NCBI GenBank assembly: GCA_964019135.1 | Contig: OZ025263.1 | Span: 21,823,639-21,887,638 of the forward strand | Length of the DNA stretch: 64,000 nucleotides | From: Arenicola marina | Lineage: Eukaryota; Annelida; Polychaeta; Arenicolidae | Direction of reading: 5' to 3' | In this document: positions 34,569 to 45,110 of the stretch, one piece after another | Numbering within the stretch: position 1 is the first letter of the stretch | Layout of the letters: each line of letters opens with the position of its first letter | Translations under genes and position numbers: made by a program | The notes under the pieces: generated by a model | What the model saw: only the letters and a program-made list of their open reading frames with translations | Told to the model about the DNA's origin: nothing | The model's database searches: none

Positions 34569-35838
34569 AATCGACTGTAATTCCCGTGGAATCAGCGCTT
34601 GGTTCTGAACAACCTCCACTTACAATTGGGAGAGATTTGCCATTAGCTAATTTCAACTGACCATCCTGGATGCACTCCGTTAAATTTTCATCAGATACTC
34701 TCATTACGCAACAACCAGCGGTTTCTACGTTAGCATTCTCAAGAGCATTATCTGACATCGACAAGTCAGCACCACTAGTGTCTACGGTATTCGTCAACAT
34801 CATTGCACCCGCTCTTTGTTTAACACCTGTAGTTTTGGAGTTACGACATTCTCTGGCTGTATGACCTGCTTTGCCACAAAGGAAACATCGTCGTCTAACA
34901 AAAGGGGAGGGAGCAGAGTTATTTGTCTGTTTCCGATCTTCATATGTAGTTACATTACTACGACATCTGTCTGCAACATGTCCGATTCGCTTGCATTTAT
35001 AACAACGTTTGTCGGTCCAGTTATTCTGCATGTCTCTGTCACGTGTCACTACGCGCGTTTTCTTACCGTCTAATGTACAACCGTGAATTTGCAAGTAGCG
35101 CTCAGCATATTCTTCGACAGAGTCACTAGAGTGAGGATCTTTCTCACGAATATATGTGCGCAAATCAAGACTGCAGCATCGAAGAAATTGTTCTCTAATG
35201 AAGAGATCACTCAGTTCGTTGTACGTCATCTTAACGTCTGATAACTCAACCCACCTGGTCATATTACTGCGGAGTCGAGCCATCTGTTCACTCGGTGTCA
35301 GTCCTGGTTCAACATTAGTGTCAAAAAACTTTGTTCTGTACCCGTCTTTGGTCAACTGATATCTGTGTAGTAAAGCGCTTTTAACTTTATCATAATCACT
35401 GGCGTCTTCTATTGACATCCAGAAGTAGGTTTCCAACGCCCGTCCAGTAAGTAGTGCACTAAGAGCAGTTGCCCAGTCATCCGTATGCCATTCCTGAGAA
35501 TTAGCAAACCTTTCAAATCGATTCAAATAGGCGTCAATATTGTCTTTACCGTCTTGGAATGTAGGTAACTTAGGGACCGGAACATGTCGGTGATGAGTAG
35601 TAGAAATACTTTCTGTTTCGGCGTCTTTCCTAACCTTTTCTAGTTCAGTCTCTTTTTCAAGTTTAGTTATTTCAAACTCTCGTTTCATACGCCTCTCATC
35701 TCGTTCTCTCTCCAAGTCCAATCTACGAGTTTCTAACCTTCCTTTCTCCTTTTTTTCCACGAAGTCTTTTAGCTCTTTATCGGCATAACCCAATTGGATG
35801 CCAAGCTCTATTAACTCTTTGAACTCTACGTTATCCAT
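34569..35838 (-). pseudogene. gag-like region of the LTR fossil
   Basis: The product resembles the capsid and nucleocapsid polyprotein of Ty3/Gypsy-type elements. From the ATG at 35838, residues about 20-75 are highly charged and probably coiled coil. A retrotransposon gag domain (KLPTFQDGK..IDAYLNRFERFA onward) covers about 85-255. Two CCHC zinc knuckles follow at about 279-292 (CYKCKRIGHVADRC) and 318-331 (CFLCGKAGHTAREC). The part present looks well kept, but the element as a whole is broken. Confidence 0.88.
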
Positions 35839-36293
35839 TTCCACAACTTGACAACTAAGAATCTATGAATGAGTAATTAACAGTATCACGTGAGCTGGTG
35901 TCGGGGTTTCGTTTGAGTGAATAAACTGGATTAGCGATCTCAGTCAAAAACAATATGTAGATTTCACTCACCCAACAAGAGATATAAAGACCACCTGCTT
36001 CGGTCCACTGCTTGATATTCCACAACACGCCTCCAAACTGACAACATGACAAGGACACTCCACGTGTGGTTCCGTATACAAACTAGTGAAACTCCAAGTG
36101 ATAAGCAGCTGAAACATCTGAGCACAAGTTTAAACATAAATCGACCATGGTGGTACAATTGACAAGTTTGACATAAATTATTGGCTTAGTATAATCATAC
36201 GGGAAAAATAAGCCAACCGCAATACGTATGCGCGAGGAAGGAGTTATACACAATCAGCTATACATTTTAGATACACCCCGGACGAGCCCCCAT

Positions 36294-37160
36294 TGTCACG
36301 TTCGTCTAGGGGTAATTTATAACGTAACAACAACAATGGACAAAATTGAGGGCGAAAGATTGTATTTACACGATACAATAAAACTCTTCTTTCTTTCATC
36401 CTCTTTCTTTCTCGTTTTCGTCATACATGGCAGCTAGAATTCTTTCGTACAAGTCCGCTTCTCTCAGCATTCACAGCTATAATTAAATATAAACACGTCA
36501 TAATTATTGGGCAAGGTATATACATATACATTGGTGGCAATACATGTTTGAACTTATGAAATATAAACAAATAAGTACACTTGAGACACTTACGTGAACA
36601 TTCACCATTTCCGTTAACATATCTGGCACCCAGCTCTCACAACATCTTCTCAGCTTGTCACCTTGGCACACAGCCGCACAATATACAAAACCTGGCACAC
36701 AGCCTCACAATATCATGGCACACAGTCTCACAATATCATGGCACACAGCCTCACAATATCATGGCACACAGCCTCACAATATCATGGCACACAGCCTAAT
36801 AACGCTCTGGCACACAGCCTAACAAAGCGCTGGCACACAGCCTAACAACGCTCTGGCACACAGCCTCACCACGCTCTGGCACACAGCCTCACCACAGTAA
36901 CCTCATCTGTCATCTGTCTCTGTTTAGCTCTATACTGCGGTTCTATATATACCGGCTACTGCCACTCCTATCTCTACTGCAATTAACCAAAGACACTAAA
37001 ATTAACTCGTACACAGTCACGCAATTAGACCTTCCCAGATGCTGACATCTAGAACGCTCACACAACTTAATTACTCGGCCAACTGTGGCACTCCTTGACA
37101 CAGGTGAAACCGACATCGATAACTCAAAATCATAACTCACAAAACCATGAATCCGTGACA
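36294..37160 (-). repeat. LTR of the fossil, 5' side
   Basis: About 867 bp, nearly the same as 33773-34568. The length difference lies largely in the internal 23-bp tandem (about 36665-36895), which has more units here. Confidence 0.9.
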
Positions 37161-37618
37161 ATTTGTCACGACGGACCGTATCCTTAGTATAACACCGTAT
37201 ACTAAGAACTTCTTTGTATAATCTGACTAGGCCTTTGGCAATCGATTTTCTAAACAGTACGATTGTCCCACCACATGCTCTACCGTATTTGCTATACCTT
37301 CTAGCGTTCAATATTTCACTGTCAAAGCCAGGGGTCTCCATTATGTCTTTAAGCGAGTCTTCATTTTCGGTTTCATTTATGGCAAATATGAGTTCTCCAT
37401 AAAAGGTTGGATATTATGTCCATCACTGAGTAGGCGTAGTAATCCGTCAGGGTTCCATGAAGTAAATCGCAGAGGTAAGTGCTCACTGGTGTCGTTCCCT
37501 TGGACCCGGCCGGGTCTTCAAGACTTCTGATGTTTAGCGATGTCATACGGAAACTCCGTATGTTCGGCGACGGCTTGACCATGACTGGATCTGTAGATGT
37601 TCCGTTTTCCTTGCTCAT
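37161..37618 (-). pseudogene. LINE ORF2 start: endonuclease N-terminal part
   Basis: A frame from about 37618 reads SLNIRSLEDPAG, a typical beginning of an APE-type endonuclease ORF, and stops at 37373. A second frame (37341 downward) continues the domain with KYGRACGGTIVLFRKSI, then DTVRRDK at the point where the LTR fossil begins. The frame change marks a break in the LINE. Its beginning overlaps the end of ORF1 in another frame, as in many two-ORF LINEs. The domain resumes on the far side of the fossil at about 33770. Confidence 0.8.
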
Positions 37619-38714
37619 TGGTTAGTATGAGCCTGTCGACATTCAGGTGGGCCCGGAATCCGCTTTCCCGTGCTGCCGTCAAGTTTGGCCAGAGATGTTT
37701 CCTAGCTTCACGCGTGGCTTTTGCAAAATCCTCTTTGACAAAGCAGTCCGGCGGTTTTATGCGCCTGGCGGCGTCCAAAACCAGAGCCTTGTCTTTGAAG
37801 TTTTTAAGTGCAATAATCATTGTTCTGTCCCGTCCATGGCGTCTGGGGCCTAGCCTGTGGGCCCTCTCCATCTCTACACGTTGTTCTAGACCGAGTTTAT
37901 CTCTCAGAAACTCGTTGACAATGCCCTCCCTCTCGTCTCATGATTCATTCGGCTTCTCCCCTAATCCGGTAATCACTATGTTGCTCCTCCTGGATCGGTT
38001 TTCTAGGTCGTCTAGTCTGGACTGTAATTTGGTACTTTGCTGAGTCAGATCGTCAACTTGTGAGCGAAGTTCTTCTGTATCAGTTTTGAGTTCAAGTATT
38101 TGACCCAAAAGTTCTTCCTTGCTGTTTGTTATACATTGCTCTGTTTCTAATTTCGATTTGCGTATTTCTTGAAGAACTTCACTTAACGACGGTTGATCCG
38201 ATTGATGTACACACAGCTCCCCACTGTCGGACTGCGTCAACTGTGCCTGCCGTGTGACTCTGACAGGCTGTGTTTTCGGAGGTCCTGGGTTTTTCTCGAT
38301 GTCTCCGGAGCATAAAGGGATCGTCAGTAGATAAGGCATTTGCTTCGTTGTTTGATCTGGAGGCTGTAGTCCGATATAGGGCAGAGAGGAGACGATGCCT
38401 GGTCCGTAATCCAAACGTTGCCTCACTGGCCCGGTGCACTGCATGCGGGCCAGATGGCACTGCAATGGTTGACACGGCTCACTGAACAGAGCTTTAACAC
38501 AGGCGGCATGTGTTGTGCTGTTCACGCTTGATTGACTCGGAGTAGCCCTTGGCTCAGTGCCGCCCACGCACAAGAGCAGGCCCAGCCAAAGTAGCCTAAG
38601 TGCAGCTGACCTCGCTGGCCCTACCACGATGGCCGGCACCGCGGAACTTAATGGTATCCTTCTTGGTAGAAATGTCCCCACTCGGACTCTCCATATCTGT
38701 ATTTCAACTCCCAT
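37518..38714 (-). pseudogene. LINE ORF1 with 2A motif and coiled coil
   Basis: ORF1 proteins bind element RNA and help target-primed reverse transcription. The first ATG is at 38714; the frame is open up to the element's edge. From that ATG, residues about 37-51 (AALRLLWLGLLLCVG) form a hydrophobic, signal-like segment. Residues 138-145 read DIEKNPGP (38280-38303), matching the 2A consensus D-x-E-x-N-P-G-P. Residues about 176-240 are a heptad-like coiled coil, followed by ENRSRRSNIVITGLGE, the entry into the RRM-like region of LINE ORF1 proteins. An in-frame TGA (37935-37937) interrupts the frame, which then continues through MERAHRLGPRRHGRDR to a stop near 37518. The stop makes it a pseudogene in this copy. 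Confidence 0.9.
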
Positions 38715-38814
38715 TTTCGCAGCAAATGATTTATAACGCCTGCTCTGAGATTGGCGACATTCATAGAGCCTGGGAACGACTTCTTTCTTGTCTATAACCA
38801 CAAATATTCGAGAG

Positions 38815-41585
38815 ACCTATGCCAGCCTATGCCAGCCTATGCCAGCCTATGCCAGCTTATGAAAGCCTATGCCAGCCTATGCCAGCCTATACCAGCCTAT
38901 GCCAGCCTATGAAAGCCTATGAAACCTATGCCAGCCAATGCCAGCCTATGCAAGCCTATGCCAGCCTATGCCAGCCTATGCCAACCTATGAAAGCCTATG
39001 AAAGCCTATGAAAGCCTATGAAACATATGCCAGCTTATGGCACCCTATACTAGCATATGGGAGCCTGTGCCAACCTATGCCAGCCTATGCCAACTTATGC
39101 CAGTCTATGCCAGCCTATGCCAGCCTATGCCAGCCTATGAAAGCCTATGAAAGCCTATGAAAGCCTATGAAAGCCTATGCCAGCCTGTGCCAACCTATGC
39201 CAGCCTATGCCAGCCTATGCAAGCCTATGCCAGCCTATGCCAGCCTATACCAGCCTATGCCAACCTATGAAAGCCTATACCAGCCTGTGCCAACCTATGA
39301 AAGCCTATGAAAGCCTATGAAACCTATGCCAGCCTATGCCAGCCTATGCCAGCCTATGCCAGCCTATGCAAGCCTATGCAAGCCTATGCCAGCCTATGCC
39401 AGCCTATACCAGCCTATGCCAGCCTATGCCAGCCTATACCAGCCTATGCCAACCTATAAAAGCCTATGAAAGCCTATGAAAGCCTATGAAACCTATGCCA
39501 GCCTATGCCAGCCTATGCCAGTCTATACCAGCCCATGAAAGCCTATGCCAGCCTGTGCCAACCTATGCCAGCCTATGCCAGCCTATGCCACTCTATACCA
39601 TCCTATGCCAGCCTATTCCAGCCTATGCCAGCCTATGCCAGGCTATGTAAGCATATGAAAGCCTATGAAAGTCTATGAAAGCCTATGAAATCCTATGCCA
39701 GCCTACACCAGCCTATGCCAGCCTATGAAAGCTTATGCCAGCCTATGAAAGCCTATGAAAGCCTATGCCAGCCTGTGCCAACCTATGCAAGCCTATGCCA
39801 GCCTATGCCAGCCTATGCCAGCCTATGTCAGCCTATGCCAGCCTATGCCAGCTTATGCCAACCTATGCAAGCCTATGCCAGCCTATGCCCGCCTATGCCA
39901 ACCTATGCCAACATATGCCAACCTATGCAAGCCTATGCCAGCCTATGCCAGCCTATACCAGCCTATGCCAACCTATGCCAGCCTATGCCAGCCTATGCCA
40001 GCCTGTGCCAACCTATGCAAGCCTATGCCAGCCTATGTCAGCCTATGCCAGCCTATGCCAGCCTATGCCAGCCTATGCCAGCCTATGCAAGCCTATGCTA
40101 GCCTATGCCAGCCTATACCAGCCTATGCCAGCCTATGCCAGCCTATGCCAGTCTATGGAAGCCTATGAAAGCCTATGAAAGTCATGCCAGCCTGTGCCAG
40201 TCTATGCCAGCCTATGAAAGCCTATGAAACCTATGCCAGCCTATGCCAGCCTATGCCAGCCTATGCCAGCCTATGCCAGCCTGTGCCAGCCTGTGCCAGC
40301 CTATGCCAGCCTATGAAAGCCTATGTGAGCCTATGCCAGCCTATACCAGCCTATGCCAACCTATGAAAGCCTATGAAAGCCTTTGAAAGCCTATGAAACA
40401 TATGCCAGCTTATGGCACCCTATACTAGCATATGGGAGCCTGTGCCAACCTATGCCAGCCTATGCCAGCCTATGCCACCCAATACCAGCCTATGCCAGCC
40501 TATGCCAGCCTATGCCAGCCTATGAAAGCTTATGCCAGCCTATACCAGCCTATGCCAGCCTATGAAAGCTTATGCCAGCCTATGAAAGCCTATGAAAGCC
40601 TATGCCAGCCTATGCCAACCTATGCAAGCCAATGCCAGCCTATGTCAGCCTATGCCAGCCTATGCCAGCCTATGCCAGTCTATGCAAGCCTATGCCAGCC
40701 TATGCCAGCCTATGCCAGCCTATGAAAGCTTATGCCAGCCTATGAAAGCCTATGCCAGCCTATGCCAGCCTATGCCAGCCCATGCCAGCCTATGCCAGCC
40801 TATGCCAGCCTATGGCAGCCTATGAAAGCCTATGCCAGCCTGTGCCAACCTATGCCAGCCTATGCCAGCCTATGCCACCCTATACCAGCCTATACCAGCC
40901 TATGCCAGCCTATGCCAGCCTATGGAAGCATATGAAAGCCTATGAAAGTCTATGAAAGTCTATGAAAGTCTATGAAAGCCTATGCCAGCCTATACCAGCC
41001 TACGCCAGCCTATGAAAGCTTATGCCAACCTATGAAAGCCTATGAAAGCCTATGTCAGTCTGTGCCAACCTATGCCAGCCTATGCCAGCCTGTGCCAACC
41101 TATGCCAGCCTATGCCAGCCTGTGCCAACCTATGCCAGCCTATGCCAGCCTATGCCAGCCTGTGCCAACCTATGCCAGCCTATGCCAGCCTGTGCCAACC
41201 TATGCCAGCCTATGCCAGCCTGTGCCAACCTATGCCAGACTAAGGCAGCCTGTGCCAACCTATGCCAGCCTATGCCAGCCTATGCCAGCCTGTGCCAACC
41301 TATGCAAGCCTATGCAAGCCTATGCCAGCCTATGCCAGTCTATGCCAGCCTATGAAAGCTTATGCCAGCCTATGAAAGCCTATGCCAGCCTATGCCAGCC
41401 TATGCCAGCCTATGCCAGCCTGTGCCAACCTATGCCAGCCTATGCTAGCCTATGCCAGCCTATGCCAGCCTATGGCACCCTATGCCAGCCTATGCCAGCC
41501 TATGCCAGCCTATGCCAGCCTATGCCAGCCTATGCCAGCCTATGCCAGCCTGTGCCAGCCTATGCCAGCCTGTGCCAGCCTATGT
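38815..41585. repeat. 10-bp minisatellite, right part, about 275 units
   Basis: Tandem CCTATGCCAG with variants CCTATGAAAG, CCTATGCAAG, CCTGTGCCAA and CCTATACCAG. The variants recur in short ordered groups. The unit is close to one DNA helical turn. Three forward frames stay open over long stretches as a ten-residue repeat (MPAYASLCQP), which is a consequence of the unit. It continues the array at 30131-30480. Confidence 0.97.
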
Positions 41586-42487
41586 CTAGGGCCGTGTCAT
41601 CATTGCATCTCGTTGCCTCAGGGATTTAACTCATGAAAGCACAAAGGTGGCTTATAACATCCACCCATCAAGGAGTGTTCACATTATTATAAGTCATTAT
41701 CTCGTCTACGCCTAGCCCCCCCCCCCCCCGCCACCGCCCCTACTCGCTAACGTCTGTAGGGTCCTCTGTTAGTGTGGATACCCCCCAACCCCGCGAACCC
41801 CGCACCGCCAAGGCCCCCAGGGCCTATCACAGAGACCACTTGAGCCACGACCGCTGGCAATGTCATCGATCTCTATCAGCTACGTCAGCCCTAACCGTAA
41901 AGGTAGACAAAGGGTTTGAGGGCTTCCTGGAGGGTACCCGTCTCCTGCCCCCTCACCCTCCCCCCTCCAGCAATCCCCCCTCGTTCGCCTATTGCCAGCC
42001 GCTCAGCACCCCACCCCACTCCACCCCTCATCCCCACCCACCCCCCTCTTTTCCACCCCAGCCCCGATGACCCACAGGCTGCCGACACCAACCTTGTGGT
42101 ACCTGGAGCCTGTCTCCACCGCGGAAACCCCACTCCCCTGCCCCCCTGCCCCCCACCCCCTACCCCGCTTCCCCTGCCCCTCACCCCGCTCCTTTCAGGC
42201 ATCTATTCGAATAAGGGTGATGGGAAGTGGAACCCCTGTTGTCTCCGTGTAATTAGGAAGAATTACCGGCTACTTTTTCACCACTGAGGACCTCCGCTTA
42301 TGGGTAAGTCGGTGGGGAAGTAAGAGGGAAGGGGATCAGACCCCGAGTTGGTAGCGTACTGGCCTTTCTTCTATCAGCAGGCCAATGTTCTATCACTGGA
42401 CTCGCTCTCTCAGTGAGTCTACCACTCATACGTATGATACAATATAAGTTACGGATTACGGTAAAGTATACTCGATGTTGGCTTGAA
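41586..42487. other. Unclassified, C-rich
   Basis: No gene is recognised. C-rich low complexity lies at about 41715-41740 and 41945-42190, where Pro-rich frames on one strand and Gly-rich frames on the other arise from composition. Confidence 0.4.
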
Positions 42488-42586
42488 CCCAGCAAGCACA
42501 TAACGTTTTTTAAACGTTTTAAAATGGTTCTAATTACGTTATAACCGTATTAGAAACGTTACGAAAACGTTATGTGTTAGCTAGGA
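42488..42586. mobile_element. Palindromic foldback element with AACGTT ends
   Basis: CACATAACGTTTTTTAAACG at 42497-42516 faces AACGTTACGAAAACGTTATG up to 42576 as an inverted repeat with few mismatches, and the outer flanks CAGCAAGCA and TGTTAGCTAG extend the match. It is about 80-100 bp with almost no interior. It looks like a foldback MITE; the superfamily is not clear. Confidence 0.65.
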
Positions 42587-42679
42587 ATCCGGTTGATGCC
42601 CTTCACCCCACATCGTCCAGAGAGGCTTCTCGGCCCAGCTTAGCCCTTGTGTCCACAACAGCGACTTAGACATTTAACA

Positions 42680-42802
42680 AGAAACCCCTGAGACGCTGAA
42701 GGATCAGTGGATGAAACATGCTTAGGGTCACGTGGTATCCGGGCCCGGAGTCGAACCCACGACCCGCGGTCTAGTGCGCTAACCGTTACACCAAGGAGGC
42801 CC
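42680..42802 (-). mobile_element. tRNA-derived SINE (family 1), diverged
   Basis: The body segment (GAAGGATCAGTGGATGAAACATG) and tRNA head (GGAGTCGAACCCACGAC, GGTCTAGTGCGCTAACC) match the SINE at 28163-28306 in the same orientation. Its head is the first unit of the adjoining 54-bp array. Confidence 0.8.
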
Positions 42803-43720
42803 CCAGGACCTATTGACATGTGGTCTGGTGCACTAACCACTACACTAGGGAAGCCCACAGGATCTATTGACATGTGGTCTAGTGCGCTAACCACTACACC
42901 AATGAAGCCCCCAGGACCTATTGACATGTGGTCTAGTGCGCTAACCATTACACCGAGGAGGCCCCTAGGACCTATTGACATGTGATCTAGTGCGCTAACC
43001 GTTACACCGAGGAGGCCCCCAGGACCTATTGACATGTGGTCTAGTGCGCTAACCACTACACCAGGGAGGCCCCCAGGACCTATTGACATGTGGTCTAGTG
43101 CGCTAACCACTACACCAAGGAGGCCCCCAGGACCTATTGACATGTGGTCTAGCGCGCTAACCAATACACCAAGGAAGCCCCCAGGACCTATTGACATGTG
43201 GTCTAGTGCGCTAACCACTACACCAGGGAAGCCCCCAGGACCTATTGACATGTGGTCTAGTGCGCTAACCAATACACCAAGGAAGCCCCCAGGACCTATT
43301 GACATGTGGTCTAGTGCGCTAACCACTACACCAGGGAGGCCCCCAGGACCTATTGACATGTGGTCTAGTGCGCTAACCATTACACCAAGGAGGCCCCCAG
43401 GACCTATTGACATGTGGTCTAGTGCGCTAACCACTACACCAGGGAAGCCCCCAGGACCTGTTGACATGTGGTCTAGTGCGCTAACCACTACACCAAGGAG
43501 GCCCCCAGGACCTATTGACATGTGGTCTAGTGCGCTAACCACTACACCAGGGAAGCCCCCAGGACCTATTGACATGTGGTCTAGCGCGCTAACCAATGCA
43601 CCAAGGAAGCCCCCAGGACCTATTGACATGTGGTCTAGTGCGCTAACCACTACACCAGGGAAGCCCCCAGGATCTATTGACATGTGGTCTAGTGCGCTAA
43701 CCAATACACCAGGGAAGCCC
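42803..43720 (-). repeat. 54-bp array made from the SINE tRNA head, about 17 units
   Basis: The unit begins AGGCCCCCAGGACCTATTGA and continues CATGTGGTCTAGTGCGCTAACCACTACACCAGGG. Read on the minus strand it is the 5' part of the SINE tRNA head, including the pol III A box TGGTGTAGTGGTTAGC but not the B box. Units differ mostly at three to five positions. An 18-residue repeat frame (VVVSALDHMSIGPGG) on the minus strand is a by-product of the unit being divisible by three. Confidence 0.92.
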
Positions 43721-44284
43721 ATAGAACCTGTGGTTTCATAACTTGATGTCACAATACAATACCGATTCATATATGAGCGTAAAGCCTATACATGAGTATA
43801 TCAGGCAAATGACTAAATGAGCACAAATACCGACTACAACACCAGCAGGGGAACCTAACAGAGGAGGGAGAGTGCACGAACTCAAGATGTCACGTGACAC
43901 ACAACCAATGGTGTGTGTCGCAACGACAATATATTGCCTCTGGAAAAAGTGTCCTTCGTGTGACTACCATCTAGCGCTAAGCACGACACCGGGGAGGCTT
44001 GGAAACTCATTAAACTCATACGAAGCAAGAAAATATATCAATTTTACCAGCTCAGAAGTGTACATTATATATGTGGTTGTTTCTTAGGGTAATTATTTTC
44101 TTTGTCTCCTGAATCGTTGAGAATATAAAAGTGTATCTGCGTTTATTTCTTACGGGGTTTTAATTGTATTCTGTTGCAATGAGAAATAAATGGATTGTAG
44201 CTAATCATCGTATTTCACATAAAACGCGGGATTACATGCGCAGATTTCTCGTCAGGCTCCGTGGCTCCGGCGCCAACGAGGGGC
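43721..44284. other. Unclassified, with a diverged SINE-head fragment
   Basis: No gene is recognised. CATCTAGCGCTAAGCACGAC followed by ACCGGGGAGGC (about 43968-43999) looks like one diverged copy of the 54-bp unit. The rest is AT-rich and unclassified. Confidence 0.45.
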
Positions 44285-44600
44285 CACCCCGATAGCTCAG
44301 TGGGTTAGAGCGCTCGCCTTGAGTGCTCTGGCCATCTGAGAGTCTAACGGCACGTGGATCGGTGGTTCGCGCCCCGCGGTGGCCATGTCTGTGTGGTAGC
44401 AGGATAAAGATCCCATTTCCTTTTTCGCATGGACTAGGGGGTTACCCCTGCGGACATGGCTCCACTCTCCCTTTCGTCTCCCATTGACGCGATATGACCA
44501 AAAGTGGTTAAAGCGTCCTGAATATACAACCATCCAGCACCAGTGACCTAAAGGTGTTAGCTCGAACGTTCTGGCAAAGTGCACTCATTACTTGGTGATA
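44285..44600 (+). mobile_element. tRNA-derived SINE (family 2)
   Basis: The head reads TAGCTCAGTGGGTTAGAGCG, a strong pol III A box. A long variable region follows, then GGTTCGCGCCCC as a degenerate B box. About 200 bp of unrelated body runs to about 44600. The head differs from the family 1 SINE. The spacing between boxes and the body argue against a working tRNA gene. Confidence 0.75.
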
Positions 44601-44894
44601 TTAATCAATTCTTACTTTTCTTTGTGCTTTGACATACTCCTCTGCCAAGGTTATCGTCATAGTTAACAGTTGAAATTTAACTGTCTATTTTCATGTATGG
44701 CAGTATCGAATATCAATGTCTGAATATGTTTTCATGCAATGACGTCATCTTGAACTTATATAAAGATCATAACAATAATACAAATATATGCATTGCACAT
44801 TGAGTGACGCCTAAGACTGTACAAATAAATATGAGTTTGCAGCTCCAACAACAAACACCCGGTGGCGGATTACAGTGTCAATTAACAGGGATCT
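44601..44894. other. Unclassified, AT-rich
   Basis: No gene or repeat is recognised. Confidence 0.3.
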
Positions 44895-45110
44895 GGAAGG
44901 ATAAACGGCCAAAAAATCGATGTGAAAAAGCGACATCGACACAGATTTAAAAAAACATAACACTCAACTTAGCCAAAAAGGGACACGGAACGTCGTGAAA
45001 AATCAATATTAGAATTAGAATTTTGAAAAATCGACACTGAACACTGCCCCCCCCCCTGCCCCCCCCCCCCTTTCAGACCCATAGAAACGACACTCTCAAC
45101 GTAGGCGACA
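44895..45110. repeat. Dispersed repeat, copy B
   Basis: Matches 2397-2620 around GGGACACGGAACGTCGTGAA and AAAATCGACACTGAACACTG. A poly-C tract (45047-45071) sits near its right end, in the place where copy A has CCGCCTTCCGCACCCC. Confidence 0.6.

Larger units (their letters stand above)
33773..37160 (-). mobile_element. LTR-retrotransposon fossil, gag-only, Ty3/Gypsy-like
   Basis: Two long direct repeats, each bounded by TGTCACG and CGTGACA, flank about 1.7 kb of internal DNA. Next to the LTR at 36294 lies a site matching the 3' end of tRNA-Pro (CCCGGACGAGCCCCCA, 36277-36292), a plausible primer-binding site that sets the element on the minus strand. The internal part carries a gag-like region only; no protease, reverse transcriptase or integrase is recognised, so the copy is broken and nonautonomous. 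The LTRs are very alike, so insertion is recent on the element's scale. It lies inside the endonuclease region of the LINE. I find no matching short direct repeats at its outer edges. Family assignment rests on gag type and is provisional. Confidence 0.88.
30481..38814 (-). mobile_element. Near full-length 2A-bearing LINE, split by an LTR fossil
   Basis: Read on the minus strand, the LINE begins at about 38814 and ends at 30481 in five CAACCA-type repeats that form its 3' tail. Removing the inserted element (33773-37160) leaves about 4.95 kb: ORF1 with a 2A motif and coiled coil, then ORF2 with endonuclease, reverse transcriptase and a C-terminal zinc-finger region. Both flanks are the same 10-bp array, so insertion into that array is clear, but a target-site duplication cannot be told from the array. 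The RT type (FVDFSKAFD, GTRQGCMLSPLLF) fits an APE-type non-LTR element; I do not assign a clade. Several stops and frameshifts make this copy inactive. Confidence 0.93.

Noticed and set aside
44285-44390. Possible tRNA gene (TAGCTCAGTGGGTTAGAGCG)
   Set aside because: The distance to the B-box-like GGTTCGCGCC is large, the B box is degenerate, and a SINE-type body follows.
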